From Anaerolineae bacterium (lineage in GTDB: Bacteria > Chloroflexota > Anaerolineae > Anaerolineales > DRMV01), in the NCBI GenBank assembly GCA_011176535.1, contig DUEP01000009.1, positions 1-56,926 of the forward strand: a DNA stretch of 56,926 bases. The letters run 5' to 3'. A program made the translations under genes and the position numbers. Under the pieces are notes generated by a model. It ran no database searches and was not told the DNA's origin. It was given only the letters and a program-made list of their open reading frames with translations. Below, in pieces: positions 17,957 through 27,044 of this stretch (position 1 is the stretch's first letter; the number at the start of each line of letters is the position of its first letter).

Positions 17957-20389
17957 TCAGAAGAACAAGGGGTACTTCTGGGGATTCACCTCGTGCATCA
18001 TGCGATACACCTTGAAGAAAATCTCTTCCACATTGGGTTTGGAGAAGTAATCCCCGTCAAAGCCATAGGCGGGGCGGTGTTCCTCGGCCGGAATGGTCAG
18101 CGGCGGCGAATCCAGCCACTGATAGCCCCCCTGTTTCTCCAGCACTTCCTGCATCATGTACGCCGTGGCCCCGCCAGGCACATCTTCGTCGGTGAACACC
18201 ACGCGGTTCGTCTTCTTCAGCGACTCCACGATGCGCCCGTGGATATCAAAGGGCAGCAAAGACTGCACATCGATCACCTCGGCCTCAATCTCCACCTTCG
18301 CCAGTTCCTCGGCGGCCTGTAGCACGATGCGGCACATCGCGCCGTAGGTCACGATGGTCACATCGCGCCCTTCTCGCAACACCTCGGGCACGCCCAAAGG
18401 CACGGTGAACTCGCCCAAGTTGCTAGGCAGTCGCTCCTTGAGCCGGTAACCGTTGAGCACCTCGACCACCACGGCGGGATCGGGGCTTTCGGCTTTGAGC
18501 AGCGTATTGTAAAAGCCCGCGGCGCGGGTCATGTCGCGGGGCACCAGCACATGCATCCCCCGCACCAGGTGGATCAAGCCGGCCATCAGCGAGCCGGAGT
18601 GCCAGACCCCCACCAGGCGGTGCCCCCGGGTGCGCACGATGACCGGCGCGATTTGCCCACCGGCCGAGCGCCAGAGCATGGTCGCCAGGTCATCGGACAT
18701 GATCTGCAGGGCGTACAGCAAATAGTCCAGATACTGGATTTCCGCGATGGGCCGCAGCCCGCGCACGGCCAATCCAATGGCCTGTCCGATGATGGTGGTC
18801 TCGCGGATGCCCGTATCCGAGACACGCAACGCACCGTACTTGGCCTGCAGGCCCTTGAAAGCCTGATTCACGCCGCCCAGGTAGCCCACATCTTCGCCAA
18901 AGGCCACCACCCGCGGGTCACGGGCCAGGGCGATGTCGAAGAAGCGGTTGAGGAGCTGGAAGCCCGGCAGTTCGGGGGCGTCGGGCGCATAAGTGGGCTT
19001 GACTTCGGGTACATACAAGGCCGAGGTGGGCCAGGGGTTGTAGAGATGGGAGCCGTAGCGCTGCCGGTTCTCTTCTTCATGGCGTTGTCGCCAGGCGATG
19101 AGCACCTGCTTTCCGGGGTGGGGATCGTCCTTGAGGGCCAGCAGCGCCCTGCGGGCGGCGGCTTGAATGTCCTTGCGCAGCAGTTGCTCCTTTTGCAACA
19201 GTTCCTCTTTGATGCGGCGCAATTCCTCGGCGTGGGCCGAGGTGGCGGCCACCTCATCCAGAATATCGGCGAATTCCTGTGCTTCGCGCCGCATGGGGGC
19301 AAGGAAGTCGGCATAGGCTTGCTTCTGCACCCGACGCACATAGTCCCGTTCTTCTTTCTCCAGGGCGTCCAACTCGGCTTCGGTGGCCAGATGCTGCGCC
19401 AGAATCCACTCCCGGAACTTGCGCAGGGCATCGTGCTCTTCTTCCCACTTCAGGCGCTCTTTGGACTTGTAGCGGGTGTGCGTCCCCGAAGTGGAATGCC
19501 CCTGAGGTTGCACCAAATCGGTGACATGGATGATGGAAGGCACATGCTCTTCGCGGGCCAACCGCCCGGCTTGCTGATAAACCTCCACTAGAGCGGGATA
19601 ATCCCAGCCTTTGACGGTGAACAGTTCATAGCCCAGCCGATCCGGCCCTTCCCGTCGAAAGCCCGAGAGAATGGCCGAGAGGTCCTCTTTGGTGATCTGA
19701 TACTTGTTGGGGACCGAGATGCCGTACCCGTCATCCCAGATGGAGATCACCGCCGGGGCTTGCAGTACCCCGATGGCGTTCACCGTTTCCCAAAACATGC
19801 CCTCGGCACAGGTAGCGTTGCCGATGGTGGCCCAGGCCACCTCGTTGCCATTGCGCGAGAACTGGGTGAAGCGCTTGAGTTCCTCCAGTTGACGGTAAAG
19901 CACCGAGGCGTAGGCCAGCCCCACCAAACGCGGCATCTGGGAGCCGGTGGGCGAGACATCGGCCACGACATTGTAGCGATCTATTTGCGGCTTCCAGGTG
20001 CCATCCGGATTGAGGAAGGGCGCGCCAAAGTGATTGTTCATGTTGCGCCCTCCCGTGGCCGGGTCATAGGAGGTGTCGGCATGGCCGTAGAGTTGGGCGA
20101 AGAAACCCTCCAGGCTGAGCAGCCCCACAGCCATCATGAAAGTCTGGTCCCGGTAGTAGCCTGTGCGCCAATCCCCCTTACGGAAGGCTTTGGCCCAGGC
20201 GATTTGAGCGATCTCCTTCCCGCCGCCGAAGATACCGAACTGGGCGTGGCCCAGCATCACCTCCTGGTAGCCGATCAGGCTGGCCTGGCGGCTGCGATAG
20301 GCCAGCCGATAGTCGGCCAGGATTTCTTCACGGGTGAGGGTAAGGTCGCCGATTTGTACCTCATCAAGCAACGGGGCGGTTTCGGCCAT
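17957..20389 (-). CDS. 2-oxoacid dehydrogenase E1, fused alpha and beta subunits
   Basis: This 810-residue thiamine-diphosphate enzyme fuses E1 alpha (about 1-320), a charged helical linker (about 330-450) and E1 beta (about 470-810, with AFGEDVGYLGG and IRETTIIGQAIGLA). It decarboxylates a 2-oxoacid and acylates the E2 lipoyl group. The ThDP motif, normally GDG...NN, reads GNATCAEG...WDDGYGIS here, a variant seen in fused E1 proteins. The ATG at 20389 is used because AAAGGAGAG lies 8 bases upstream. It is the last gene after E2 and E3. Substrate (branched-chain 2-oxoacids, pyruvate or 2-oxoglutarate) is not decided; the fused form is most like branched-chain/pyruvate-type E1. Confidence 0.88.
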   Translation of the reverse strand: MAETAPLLDEVQIGDLTLTREEILADYRLAYRSRQASLIGYQEVMLGHAQFGIFGGGKEIAQIAWAKAFRKGDWRTGYYRDQTFMMAVGLLSLEGFFAQLYGHADTSYDPATGGRNMNNHFGAPFLNPDGTWKPQIDRYNVVADVSPTGSQMPRLVGLAYASVLYRQLEELKRFTQFSRNGNEVAWATIGNATCAEGMFWETVNAIGVLQAPAVISIWDDGYGISVPNKYQITKEDLSAILSGFRREGPDRLGYELFTVKGWDYPALVEVYQQAGRLAREEHVPSIIHVTDLVQPQGHSTSGTHTRYKSKERLKWEEEHDALRKFREWILAQHLATEAELDALEKEERDYVRRVQKQAYADFLAPMRREAQEFADILDEVAATSAHAEELRRIKEELLQKEQLLRKDIQAAARRALLALKDDPHPGKQVLIAWRQRHEEENRQRYGSHLYNPWPTSALYVPEVKPTYAPDAPELPGFQLLNRFFDIALARDPRVVAFGEDVGYLGGVNQAFKGLQAKYGALRVSDTGIRETTIIGQAIGLAVRGLRPIAEIQYLDYLLYALQIMSDDLATMLWRSAGGQIAPVIVRTRGHRLVGVWHSGSLMAGLIHLVRGMHVLVPRDMTRAAGFYNTLLKAESPDPAVVVEVLNGYRLKERLPSNLGEFTVPLGVPEVLREGRDVTIVTYGAMCRIVLQAAEELAKVEIEAEVIDVQSLLPFDIHGRIVESLKKTNRVVFTDEDVPGGATAYMMQEVLEKQGGYQWLDSPPLTIPAEEHRPAYGFDGDYFSKPNVEEIFFKVYRMMHEVNPQKYPLFF

Positions 20390-20399
20390 GGTTCTCTCT

Positions 20400-20633
20400 C
20401 CTTTCTGCAAAGGTCGGCCTCCGACTGAGCCCTGGTACGGAATGCTAACGAGCGGCTCCGACCAGCCGGGGCCCGGCGCTGGGAAGGGTGCGTGCCCCGA
20501 CTCACCGTCCCGGACAGGGAAGCGGAGGCTTCCTATGAGGTTGTCAAAGGGCCATGCCCCGGCTGGTCACCGGGGAACGGGGACGCGAAAGCGGGGCGGC
20601 AGGCAGGCCCCGCCTCGCTCAGGGGAACACAGG
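20400..20633 (-). promoter_or_regulatory. Structured intergenic region before the E1 gene
   Basis: This gap between lpdA and the E1 gene has several inverted repeats. GACCAGCCGGGG (20460-20471) pairs with CCCCGGCTGGTC (20557-20568), 12 bp perfect. On the minus strand GGTCGGAGCC and a later GGCTCAGTCGGAGGCCGACC can form a second compound stem just upstream of the E1 ribosome site. A GGGGCCTGCCTGCCGCCCC hairpin near 20590-20615 could terminate lpdA transcription. No match to a riboswitch class I know; it may be an attenuator or RNA processing region. Confidence 0.35.
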
Positions 20634-22028
20634 TCAAATGTGAATGGCGTGCCCCTCGGCGGCGTGTGCCGCTTCCATGAGGACCTCGCTCAGCGTGGGG
20701 TGAGCGTGCACATTGCGGGCGATCTCCGCGCTGGTGAGTTCCATCATCCGCGCCAAGGTGAGTTCGGGCAGAAGTTCGGTCACTTCGGGGCCAATCATCT
20801 GCGCCCCTAAAATCTCGCCGTATTTGGCATCGGTGACAATTTTCACCCAGCCCTGGGATTCACCCAACCCCAGCGCCTTACCGTTGGCCTGGAAGGGGAA
20901 CTTACCCACCCGGACCTCATAGCCCCGTTCCCGGGCCTGGGCCTCGGTCAGCCCAAAGGACGCCACCTGGGGAATGCTGTAGACCGCGCGCGGCATCATC
21001 TCGTAGTCCAAGGCCACGCTTTCCGCCCCCGCGATGTTCTCGGCGCACACGATGCCCTGAGCCGAGCCCACGTGGGCCAGCATGAGTTTCCCGGTCACAT
21101 CGCCGATGGCCCAGATGCCGGGCACATTGGTCGCCATGCGCTCATCCACCTCAATGGCGCCCCGTCGGTCCAGCCGCACGCCCAACGCCTCCAAGCCCAG
21201 GCCGGCGCTGTTGGGCCGGAACCCGATGGCGAGCAGCGTCTGCACCGCTTCCAGCGTCTTCTGCTCGCCCTTCTCATCGCTGACCGTGATCCAGACGCCC
21301 TTGTCCCCGGCCTCGACCTTCTCTACCTTGTGGCCGGTGAGGCTCTTAATGCCGCGCTTGGCAAAGGCCTTCGCCAACTCCTTGCCGATTTCCTCGTCCT
21401 CCAGCGGCAACAAGCGGGGCAGCATCTCGACCAGGGTCACCTCGACGCCGTAAGCGTTCCACACGGTGGCGAACTCCACCCCAATGGGGCCAGCCCCGAT
21501 GATGACCACCGATTTGGGCAGATGAGATTGCAAAATGGCCTCGCGGTAGGTCAGCACCCGCTTGCCGTCGGGCTCCACACCGGGGAGAAGGGCCGGCCGG
21601 GCTCCGGTAGCGACCACAATGTTTCTAGCCTGCAGGGTGGTCACCTTACCATCGTTGTCGGTCACTTCCACCGTCTCCGGGGCCACAATGCGCGCCGTGC
21701 CCATGTGGACCTCAATGCCGTTTTTGCGCATGAGGAAGGCCACCCCCTTGGTCAGCCGCTGGGAGACCCGCCGGCTGCGCTTTACCGCGGCCGCGTAATC
21801 CAGTTTCAGGTCGCTGAAGGTGATGCCGTATTCCTTGGCGTGGCGCTTCAGCAGCAAGGCCAGTTCGGCGTTGCGCAACAGCGCCTTGGAAGGGATGCAG
21901 CCCACATTGAGGCACACCCCGCCCAACCATTCCTTGTCCACAATCGCCGTTTTCAACCCCAACTGCGCGGCACGAATCGCACTGACATAGCCAGCAGGAC
22001 CGGCACCAATGATGAGCACATCGTACAT
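20634..22028 (-). CDS. lpdA: Dihydrolipoamide dehydrogenase (E3)
   Basis: This 464-residue FAD disulfide oxidoreductase reoxidises dihydrolipoamide of the E2 subunit with NAD+. The FAD motif GAGPAGYVSAIRAAQLG is at residues 8-24. The redox disulfide lies in GGVCLNVGCIPSK (Cys39, Cys44). The NAD-binding GAGPIGVEFA is near 178, and the C-terminal active-site His-Glu pair is in HAHPTLSE near 445. Start ATG at 22028 is 42 bases downstream of the E2 stop, so E2 and E3 are co-transcribed. Confidence 0.95.
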   Translation of the reverse strand: MYDVLIIGAGPAGYVSAIRAAQLGLKTAIVDKEWLGGVCLNVGCIPSKALLRNAELALLLKRHAKEYGITFSDLKLDYAAAVKRSRRVSQRLTKGVAFLMRKNGIEVHMGTARIVAPETVEVTDNDGKVTTLQARNIVVATGARPALLPGVEPDGKRVLTYREAILQSHLPKSVVIIGAGPIGVEFATVWNAYGVEVTLVEMLPRLLPLEDEEIGKELAKAFAKRGIKSLTGHKVEKVEAGDKGVWITVSDEKGEQKTLEAVQTLLAIGFRPNSAGLGLEALGVRLDRRGAIEVDERMATNVPGIWAIGDVTGKLMLAHVGSAQGIVCAENIAGAESVALDYEMMPRAVYSIPQVASFGLTEAQARERGYEVRVGKFPFQANGKALGLGESQGWVKIVTDAKYGEILGAQMIGPEVTELLPELTLARMMELTSAEIARNVHAHPTLSEVLMEAAHAAEGHAIHI

Positions 22029-22070
22029 GGTGTCCTCCGAGTGGATGAAGTTGCCAAAGCCGGATGGCGA

Positions 22071-23462
22071 TCAGCCCTCGATGGGCCAGTTTTCCAACAC
22101 CTCAACGATTTTCGCGACAAACATATCGGCCATCGCCCCGTCGATCAAACGATGGTCGAAGCTCAACGAAAGGTACACCATGGGGCGGATGGCGATACTG
22201 TCGTTGCCCCAGTCATCGGTGACCACCACGGGGCGCTTTTTGATGGCGCCCACGCCCAAAATGGCCACATTGGGCTGGTTGATGATGGGGAAAGCAAACA
22301 ACGAACCGGTCACACCGTGATTGGTGATGGAGAAGGTGCTCCCGGAGATGTCATCAGGCTGCAATTTACGGTTGCGGGCACGCTCTGCCAGATCGTTCAC
22401 CGCTCGGGCCAGCCCCAGCAAAGAGAGTTCGTCTGCGTTCTTGATCACCGGCACGATAAGTCCTTCCTCGCCCAGCGAAACCGCCATGCCGATGTTGATC
22501 TGGCGGTGCATGACCATTCCCTGGTCGCTCCAGGAAGCGTTGACGATGGGATAGGCCTGCAGCGCCTGAGCGGCGGCGTACACGAAATACGGCGTGAAGG
22601 TCAGGCGCACCCCGGCCTGGGCAAAGGCTTCTTTGTGCGCTTTGCGATGGGCCACAACACGGCTCAGGTCGGCCTCGAACACGGTGAGCACATGGGGCGC
22701 CGTGTACTTGGAGTACACCATATGCTCGGCGATGGACTTGCGGATGCGGTCCAGGGGCACGATGGTATCGCCCGGCAGCGTGGGCACAGGCCTGGCTTTG
22801 AGGCCCGCCGGCCCGCTCGGGGTCACCGTGACCACCGCAGGAGCCACCTCGCCTGCCGGCGGGGCTGCCGGTGCCGGTGCCGGAGCGGCCTGCCGCTGGG
22901 CCAGATAGGCCAACACATCCTCCTTGGTGATGCGCCCCCCCAGCCCGGTTCCTCTCACCTGACTCAGGTCCACCCCGTGCTCATTGGCCAGTTTGGCCAC
23001 CAGAGGCGAGATGAACCCCAGTTGAGGATGCCGCCCGGGCTGGTAATGCACCTCCACGCGCGGCCGAGGCGGAGTTGCCTCAGGAGCAGGAGCGGGGGCC
23101 TCAGGTGCCGAGGGCACCGGGGCAGCCTGGGGAACGGCCCCCGCCTGTGGGGTCCCGGCCTGCACCTCAGGGGGAGACGCCGCGGTCTGGGGTTTTGGCG
23201 CTTCTTCTTCGGGGATGGCTTCCCCCGATTCGCCGATCCAGGCCAGCAAACCACCCACCGGAACTACCGCGCCTTCCGGCGCCAGAATCTTCAGCACCAC
23301 CCCGTTGGCCGGGGCGGGAATCTCGGTATCCACCTTATCGGTGCTCACTTCCACCAGAGGCTCGTTTTCCTCTACTGCATCGCCTTCAGCCTTCAGCCAG
23401 CGATTCACCGTGCCTTCGATGACGCCTTCACCTAACTGGGGCAACAAGACTTTGACCGGCAT
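22071..23462 (-). CDS. 2-oxoacid dehydrogenase E2 (dihydrolipoamide acyltransferase)
   Basis: The 463-residue product has the E2 domain order: one lipoyl domain with STDKVDTEI (lipoylated Lys43), an Ala/Pro-rich flexible linker (about 85-150), a peripheral subunit-binding domain (ISPLVAKLANEHGVDLSQV, then GRITKEDVLAYL), a second Pro/Ala linker, and the catalytic domain ending with SFDHRLIDGAMADMF, containing the HxxxDG active site. The ATG at 23462 is chosen because GGAGGG lies 5 bases upstream; the frame is open nine codons earlier. It forms the core of the complex with the downstream E3 and E1 genes. Confidence 0.95.
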   Translation of the reverse strand: MPVKVLLPQLGEGVIEGTVNRWLKAEGDAVEENEPLVEVSTDKVDTEIPAPANGVVLKILAPEGAVVPVGGLLAWIGESGEAIPEEEAPKPQTAASPPEVQAGTPQAGAVPQAAPVPSAPEAPAPAPEATPPRPRVEVHYQPGRHPQLGFISPLVAKLANEHGVDLSQVRGTGLGGRITKEDVLAYLAQRQAAPAPAPAAPPAGEVAPAVVTVTPSGPAGLKARPVPTLPGDTIVPLDRIRKSIAEHMVYSKYTAPHVLTVFEADLSRVVAHRKAHKEAFAQAGVRLTFTPYFVYAAAQALQAYPIVNASWSDQGMVMHRQINIGMAVSLGEEGLIVPVIKNADELSLLGLARAVNDLAERARNRKLQPDDISGSTFSITNHGVTGSLFAFPIINQPNVAILGVGAIKKRPVVVTDDWGNDSIAIRPMVYLSLSFDHRLIDGAMADMFVAKIVEVLENWPIEG

Positions 23463-23485
23463 GTCTTCCCTCCGAGTGATGGTAA

Positions 23486-23520
23486 ACAAAAGGGGAGCGG
23501 TGGCTCCGCTCCCCTTTAAA
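23486..23520 (-). terminator. Hairpin terminator between the Fe-S oxidoreductase and E2 genes
   Basis: AAAGGGGAGCGG (23489-23500) pairs perfectly with CCGCTCCCCTTT (23506-23517) around TGGCT; on the minus strand it is followed by TTTTGTTTACC. It should end or attenuate the Fe-S oxidoreductase transcript ahead of E2. No E2 promoter was recognised in the short remaining space. Confidence 0.65.
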
Positions 23521-23578
23521 GGGCGGCCCTACAAAAGAAACAACACAATAAGCATGCGGGCGATGAACAACACGCGCT

Positions 23579-25603
23579 TTACTCCTTGAGGTGGGTTGCC
23601 ACGATTTCGGCGATATCCTGGACCGGCGGGGCGCCTTCCCCGGCTTCCTTCGAGGCGTCGTTGAGCATGATCATGCAGAAGGGGCACCCCACGGCCACCG
23701 TTTCGGCACCGACGGCCTGGGCCTCGGCGTAGCGGATCAGGTTGATGCGTTTGGTGCCTTCCTCTTCCTTCCACATCTGCGCGCCGCCTGCGCCACAGCA
23801 AAGGGAGAGGTCCTTGCTGTGCGCCATCTCGACCAGTTCACCACCGGCCTGCTGCAACACAAAGCGCGGCGCTTCGTATTGTCCGTTATGACGGCCCAGG
23901 TAACAGGGGTCGTGGAAAGTGATCTTGCCCAGGCCCTCAGCGTCCAGTTGAATTTTACCATCCTTCAGCAATTCTTCGATGAACTGGCTGTGATGCACTA
24001 CATCATAGTGGCCGCCGAATTGAGGATATTCGTTCTTCAGGGTATGCAGGCCATGGGGGCAGATGGTGACGATGCGCTTGGGGTTGATCTCGTTGAGCAT
24101 CTCCACATTGGCCGAAGCCAACTCAAAGAAGAGGTATTCGTTGCCCGCACGGCGAGCCGAATCGCCGCAGCAGGTTTCCTGCTCGCCCAACACGGCGTAA
24201 TTCACGCCTGCTGCGTTGAGGATCTTGGCAAAGGCGCGGGCGACTTTCTGCACGCGCGCGTCGGTGGCCGCCGCACACCCCACCCACCAGAGCACCTCGG
24301 GTTCGGGGTTGTCTTCAATGGTGGGCACTTCCAGCCCTTCGGCCCACTTCATCCGCTCGTTGGGCGGCACATTCCACGGGTTCATGGTCCGTTCCATGCC
24401 GCGGAAGGCCTGCTGCCACTGATCGGGGAAGGTGTTCTCCATGAGCACCAGGCTGCGGCGGATGTCCATGATGTCGCGCATGGGTTCGTTGCCCACCGGG
24501 CAGACTTCCACACAGGCGCCACAGGTGGTACAGGAGAACACCGCCTCCTCGGATATCACATACTCCCACAGCGGCTGCTCGGTCTCGGCGCCCTGGGCGA
24601 ATTCGGTGCCGTGCTCGTTGAAGTAATAACGCTTGTTAATTTCCAGCGCCGCAGGAGAAAGGGGCTTGCCCGTGTTGTAGGCCGGGCACACCTCCTGACA
24701 CCGCAGACACATGATGCACGCGTAGGCATCCATCAGTTGGTACCACTGGAGGTCCTCCATCTTCGTGGCACCAAACTGCTCAATGCTCTCATCTTCAAAA
24801 TCCAGGGGGGCCAGTTCGCCAATGGAGCGGCGTTCCGGCTTGAGCAAGAAGTTGAGCGGGGTGAAGAAAAGGTGAATGTGCTTGGAGTAGGGGAAGTAAG
24901 GAATGAAGAGCATGATCAGGCCAATGGCGATCCAGAAGGAAAGGTGAATCGCCACCGTAAGGGCGGTGGGGCCGAAACCTTGCCAGAGATGGGCCACCGC
25001 CGAGGCAAAGGGTTGCCAGGCATCGAGGGTCCCGGCCTCCGCCGCCTCCTGAGCGATCTTGAAACTCTCACCCAAGAAGCGAAAGCCCACATGGAAAAGG
25101 ATAAACAGCCCCACGATGAGCGAGTCGCGATTCACCTTCCCCTTGCGCACCTTGGGGTGCAGCAAAATGTCGTCGCGAATTTGCAGATTTTGAGGCTTGA
25201 GGACAAAGCGACGGATAAGCAGGGCCGTCATGCCCACCAACACGCCCACGCTGAGCAAATCGGCGCCCAGGCGGTAAAGGTCCCCCAAGATGCCGTTCCC
25301 CAGAAAGCGAAAACCGGGGATGAAGCCTTCCAGCACATCCCCAAGGTTGACCAACACATAGTACATGAACCCCCAAGCCACAAAAGCGTGGAAGAGGGTC
25401 GGCCAAAGGCGCAATTTCCAGGTGGGTTGGAGGGTAAAGGTCTTGACAAGGGCCTCGATCAGGCGCTTGCGGGCCAGGTCCCAATCGGGTTTCCCCTGGC
25501 CGCGGGAGATGATACCCACGAGGTGCTGGATGGCTCGCCAGGCTGCGTAAATGGTCGCCAGCGTAGCCAGGATGAAAAGGATCTTTTCGGGCAAAGTCAA
25601 CAT
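23579..25603 (-). CDS. Membrane Fe-S oxidoreductase with CCG domains (EtfAB:quinone oxidoreductase/HdrD-like)
   Basis: This 674-residue protein begins with about six membrane spans resembling a NarI/cytochrome-b-like domain (1-270). A ferredoxin domain follows with CIMCLRCQEVCP near 325 and CTTCGACVEVCP near 385, which bind two 4Fe-4S clusters. Two CCG (DUF224) domains come last, with CCGDSARRAGN near 515 and CCGAGGAQMW near 617. This architecture matches membrane oxidoreductases passing electrons between electron-transferring flavoprotein and menaquinone, and HdrD/GlpC-type proteins. The start is ATG at 25603 (GAGGGAG site). No etfAB genes are in the window. The partner and direction of electron flow are inferred. 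Confidence 0.85.
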   Translation of the reverse strand: MLTLPEKILFILATLATIYAAWRAIQHLVGIISRGQGKPDWDLARKRLIEALVKTFTLQPTWKLRLWPTLFHAFVAWGFMYYVLVNLGDVLEGFIPGFRFLGNGILGDLYRLGADLLSVGVLVGMTALLIRRFVLKPQNLQIRDDILLHPKVRKGKVNRDSLIVGLFILFHVGFRFLGESFKIAQEAAEAGTLDAWQPFASAVAHLWQGFGPTALTVAIHLSFWIAIGLIMLFIPYFPYSKHIHLFFTPLNFLLKPERRSIGELAPLDFEDESIEQFGATKMEDLQWYQLMDAYACIMCLRCQEVCPAYNTGKPLSPAALEINKRYYFNEHGTEFAQGAETEQPLWEYVISEEAVFSCTTCGACVEVCPVGNEPMRDIMDIRRSLVLMENTFPDQWQQAFRGMERTMNPWNVPPNERMKWAEGLEVPTIEDNPEPEVLWWVGCAAATDARVQKVARAFAKILNAAGVNYAVLGEQETCCGDSARRAGNEYLFFELASANVEMLNEINPKRIVTICPHGLHTLKNEYPQFGGHYDVVHHSQFIEELLKDGKIQLDAEGLGKITFHDPCYLGRHNGQYEAPRFVLQQAGGELVEMAHSKDLSLCCGAGGAQMWKEEEGTKRINLIRYAEAQAVGAETVAVGCPFCMIMLNDASKEAGEGAPPVQDIAEIVATHLKE

Positions 25604-25707
25604 GGCGCTCCCTCGTCGTTGAATTTGGCGTGTTGCCAGCAAAGGCTGACGAAAGCCCCGGAATGGGGGTTTTGCCCTGTCCCTGTTTATGCTCACTGCA
25701 GGGTTTC

Positions 25708-25716
25708 ATTATACCA
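25708..25716 (-). promoter_or_regulatory. Extended -10 promoter for the Fe-S oxidoreductase
   Basis: On the minus strand TGGTATAAT ends with TATAAT at 25713-25708, about 105 bases upstream of the Fe-S gene start; the -35 region is weak. The rest of the 220-base divergent gap shows no gene. Confidence 0.45.
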
Positions 25717-25755
25717 AATCTGAGACAGGCCCCCTGGGAGAGCCCCGGCCGGGAG

Positions 25756-25784
25756 TTGTGCGAAATGTGCAGGTGTGGTATGTT
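25756..25784 (+). promoter_or_regulatory. Possible promoter for the site-2 protease gene
   Basis: TTGTGC (25756-25761), 17-base spacer, TATGTT (25779-25784), 39 bases before the ATG at 25824. Two mismatches in each box, so only moderately supported. Confidence 0.35.
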
Positions 25785-25823
25785 TAGACCACCCTGTGTT
25801 GAGGTACCCCGATAGGAGCGACC

Positions 25824-27044
25824 ATGTATCCCATCCTTTCCGAGACCCCTGCGGCGGATCTGTCCACAGAGACTCTGGTGCGCCTGGTGGCGCGCTTCAT
25901 GCGCATCGAAGCCATCACCTGGGGCGGCCAGGAGCCGGTGGTTGTTCGCTTCCGCGGCGAAATCCTTGGCGACACCGCCGAAGCCTACGACCGCCTGGTC
26001 CAGATGCTGGAGCCCCAGGAGATGACGCCGTTGTTCCGCTTTCGCGGAGGGCAACACGAGGTGATCCTCTTGCGTGGCCTGTTGCGTCCCGGCCCTTCCA
26101 ACCCCTGGGTCAACCTGCTCATGTTCCTCTTCACCGTGGCCAGCGTGTTCTTTGCCGGGATGATGTACGCCTACCAAGGGCCGCCCACCTGGGGGCCGGA
26201 GGCCCTCCCCTATCTCAAAACCGCCCTCGGCGGCAGCCTGGCCTTCACCGCGAGCCTGCTGGCTATCCTGCTGGCCCACGAGTTCGGGCATTACCTGGCC
26301 GCCCGTTACCATGGCACGGCGGTCACGCTGCCCTACTTCATCCCCTTCCCCTTCAGTTACTTCGGCACCATGGGGGCCTTCATTCGCCTGAAAACCCCAC
26401 CGAAGAACCGGCGCATTTTGCTGGACATCGGCCTGGCCGGGCCGGTCGCCGGGATGGTGGTCGCCCTTCCGGTGCTTTATCTGGGTTTGCGCCTTTCCCA
26501 AGTCGCCCCCCTTCCCGCCGTGCTACGGGCCGGGGAAGGGTTGATGCTGGAAGGCAACTCGCTGCTCTATCTGTTCATGAAGTGGCTGGTGAAAGGTCAA
26601 CTGCTCCCCCATCCCGCCGTCTATCAAACCGCGCCGTTGTGGCACTGGGTGCGCTACATCTTCACCGGGCGCCCCTTGCCCCTGGGCGGCACCGATGTGC
26701 TGCTGCATCCGGTGGCCTGGGCCGGGTGGGCCGGGCTACTGGTGACGGCCCTCAACCTCATCCCCGCGGGCACCTTAGACGGCGGCCATGTGCTTTTCAG
26801 CGCCTTGGGCGACAAAGCGCGGCGCTTCTTCCCCTTCATCCTGGGCGGGCTGGCGTTGCTGGGTCTGGTGTGGACCGGCTGGTGGCTGTGGGCCTTCCTG
26901 CTTCTCTGGCTGGGCCGCACCTATGCCGAGCCGCTGGACATGGTGACGCCCCTGGACACCAAGCGCCGCTGGTGGGCCTTTTTCGGCCTGGTGCTCTTTC
27001 TCCTGGTCTTCACTCCTGTACCTTTGGCGGTGGTGATGCCATGA
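25824..27044 (+). CDS. M50-family site-2 protease (intramembrane zinc metalloprotease)
   Basis: This 406-residue polytopic protein has about 95 residues of soluble N-terminus before the first membrane span. LLAHEFGHYLAARYHG (HExxH near 152-156) and NLIPAGTLDGGH near 310 supply the zinc ligands of an S2P-type protease, which cuts within membranes. No PDZ domain is seen between the two motifs; the protein resembles the EGY1/plant-type and cyanobacterial S2P group. RBS is TAGGAGCG. Its stop overlaps the DHH gene start by four bases (ATGA), so the two are translationally coupled. Its substrate is unknown. Confidence 0.88.
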   Translation: MYPILSETPAADLSTETLVRLVARFMRIEAITWGGQEPVVVRFRGEILGDTAEAYDRLVQMLEPQEMTPLFRFRGGQHEVILLRGLLRPGPSNPWVNLLMFLFTVASVFFAGMMYAYQGPPTWGPEALPYLKTALGGSLAFTASLLAILLAHEFGHYLAARYHGTAVTLPYFIPFPFSYFGTMGAFIRLKTPPKNRRILLDIGLAGPVAGMVVALPVLYLGLRLSQVAPLPAVLRAGEGLMLEGNSLLYLFMKWLVKGQLLPHPAVYQTAPLWHWVRYIFTGRPLPLGGTDVLLHPVAWAGWAGLLVTALNLIPAGTLDGGHVLFSALGDKARRFFPFILGGLALLGLVWTGWWLWAFLLLWLGRTYAEPLDMVTPLDTKRRWWAFFGLVLFLLVFTPVPLAVVMP

